Shown here: one piece after another, positions 63,688 to 64,000 of the stretch
Layout of the letters: each line of letters starts with the position of its first letter
Numbering within the stretch: position 1 is the first letter of the stretch
Translations under genes and position numbers: made by a program
Source: Oscheius sp. JU75
Lineage: Eukaryota; Nematoda; Chromadorea; Rhabditida; Rhabditidae
NCBI GenBank assembly: GCA_037178855.1
Contig: JASJZC010000002.1
Span: 434,001 to 498,000 of the forward strand
DNA length: 64,000 nt
Direction of reading: 5' to 3'
The notes under the pieces: generated by a model
Database searches by the model: none
The model's input: the letters and a program-made list of their open reading frames with translations, nothing else
What the model was told of the DNA's origin: nothing

Positions 63688-64000
63688 ATGCTAGGAGAGA
63701 GCCTTGCCAATTTTACCCACAATCTGTTCTCTCATGTCGGCTTCAATCTGGATCTAACGTTTCTTAATCTTCTTTTCGAATCCTATGATTACCTAGTGGC
63801 TGTTGTTCTTCCATTAGCCGTGTGCTTCTTTATTGCCATACCTATTCACGTCTTTTTAATCTTTCGACTTCTTACCAAGGATTCCGAGATTAATAGCTTT
63901 CAAAAAGTCGTAATTGCTCAGTGTGCTTTTGCCACTTTACAGTCTCTCCTAGCAGAATATTGTTCCTGGGTAAGAAAATCTCCTATTCTTTGAATAAAAC
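63688..64000 (+). CDS. Seven-helix chemoreceptor, 5' exon (runs off window)
   Basis: ATG at 63688. The first exon reads MLGESLANFTHNLFSHVGFN, then a hydrophobic helix YLVAVVLPLAVCFFIAIPIH, VFLIFRLLTKDSEINSFQKV and a second helix VVIAQCAFATLQSLLAEYCS. GTAAGA after TGTTCCTGG at 63969 is a likely donor, so the coding part ends near 63968 and the next exons lie beyond the window. Topology (short glycosylated N terminus NFT, helix 1, basic loop, helix 2) fits nematode serpentine receptors. It does not look like a close copy of the receptor at 36 kb. Family assignment is not possible from one exon. Confidence 0.75.

Noticed and set aside
1-64000. CRISPR arrays, rRNA genes, bacterial operons or phage genes
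   Set aside because: Nothing of the kind is present; the many repeats are microsatellites, MITEs and tRNA-like elements of a eukaryotic genome.

Overview
The window is nuclear DNA of a nematode, probably chromadorean and rhabditid-like. Protein-coding genes are cut by many very short introns (about 36-110 nt) with GT..TTTCAG borders. Several start codons sit a few bases after a lone TTTTCAG/TTTTAG, as expected for spliced-leader acceptors. Cu/Zn SOD has the extra N-terminal exon known from nematode SOD-1, and there are nematode-type seven-helix chemoreceptors, a nematode-type globin and an ETR-1 (CELF) gene. All exon models below were assembled by eye. For the complete models the exon lengths sum to whole codons.

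Layout. 0.1-9.8 kb: alpha-carbonic anhydrase (-), an unrecognised zinc-finger protein (-), a secreted DOMON protein (-) and a phospholipase B1-type lipase (+). 10.7-15.0 kb: BTB-BACK protein (+) and DGAT2 (-), with MITE-like elements in their introns. 16.7-25.9 kb: five tightly packed + strand genes (RCL1, an unknown, RNase H2 subunit C, an MKRN2OS-like protein, a coiled-coil unknown) that look like an operon. 26.3-28.5 kb: globin (-) and a small unknown (-). 30.9-32.4 kb: a synaptotagmin-like tandem C2 protein (+). 33.2-33.9 kb: 3' part of an unknown gene (-). 36.0-37.4 kb: chemoreceptor (+). 41.0-42.0 kb: two small genes (a basic peptide on +, a secreted peptide on -). 44.1-46.1 kb: alpha-1,3-fucosyltransferase (+). 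47.7-57.8 kb: etr-1 (-). 58.8-59.8 kb: sod-1 (-). 63.7 kb to the end: first exon of a second chemoreceptor (+).

The DNA between exons comes in two styles. Around 1-9.4 and 26-46 kb, introns and spacers are full of imperfect GACAGAGA/TCTCTGTC tracts. Around 9.8-26 and 46-64 kb these are nearly absent; the non-coding DNA there is A+T-rich and carries inverted-repeat elements and short dispersed repeats. Degraded tRNA-like sequences resembling different isoacceptors (Met, Cys, Pro, Lys, Arg and class II types) are scattered through introns and spacers of both styles.

No single pathway unites the window. The candidate operon links RNA processing (RCL1, ribosome biogenesis) with genome maintenance (RNase H2). 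I did not find a clearly new multi-gene system. The most unusual signals are the varied tRNA-like elements, the candidate operon containing two unrecognised proteins, the alternative etr-1 5' exon between exact direct repeats, and several palindromic elements.
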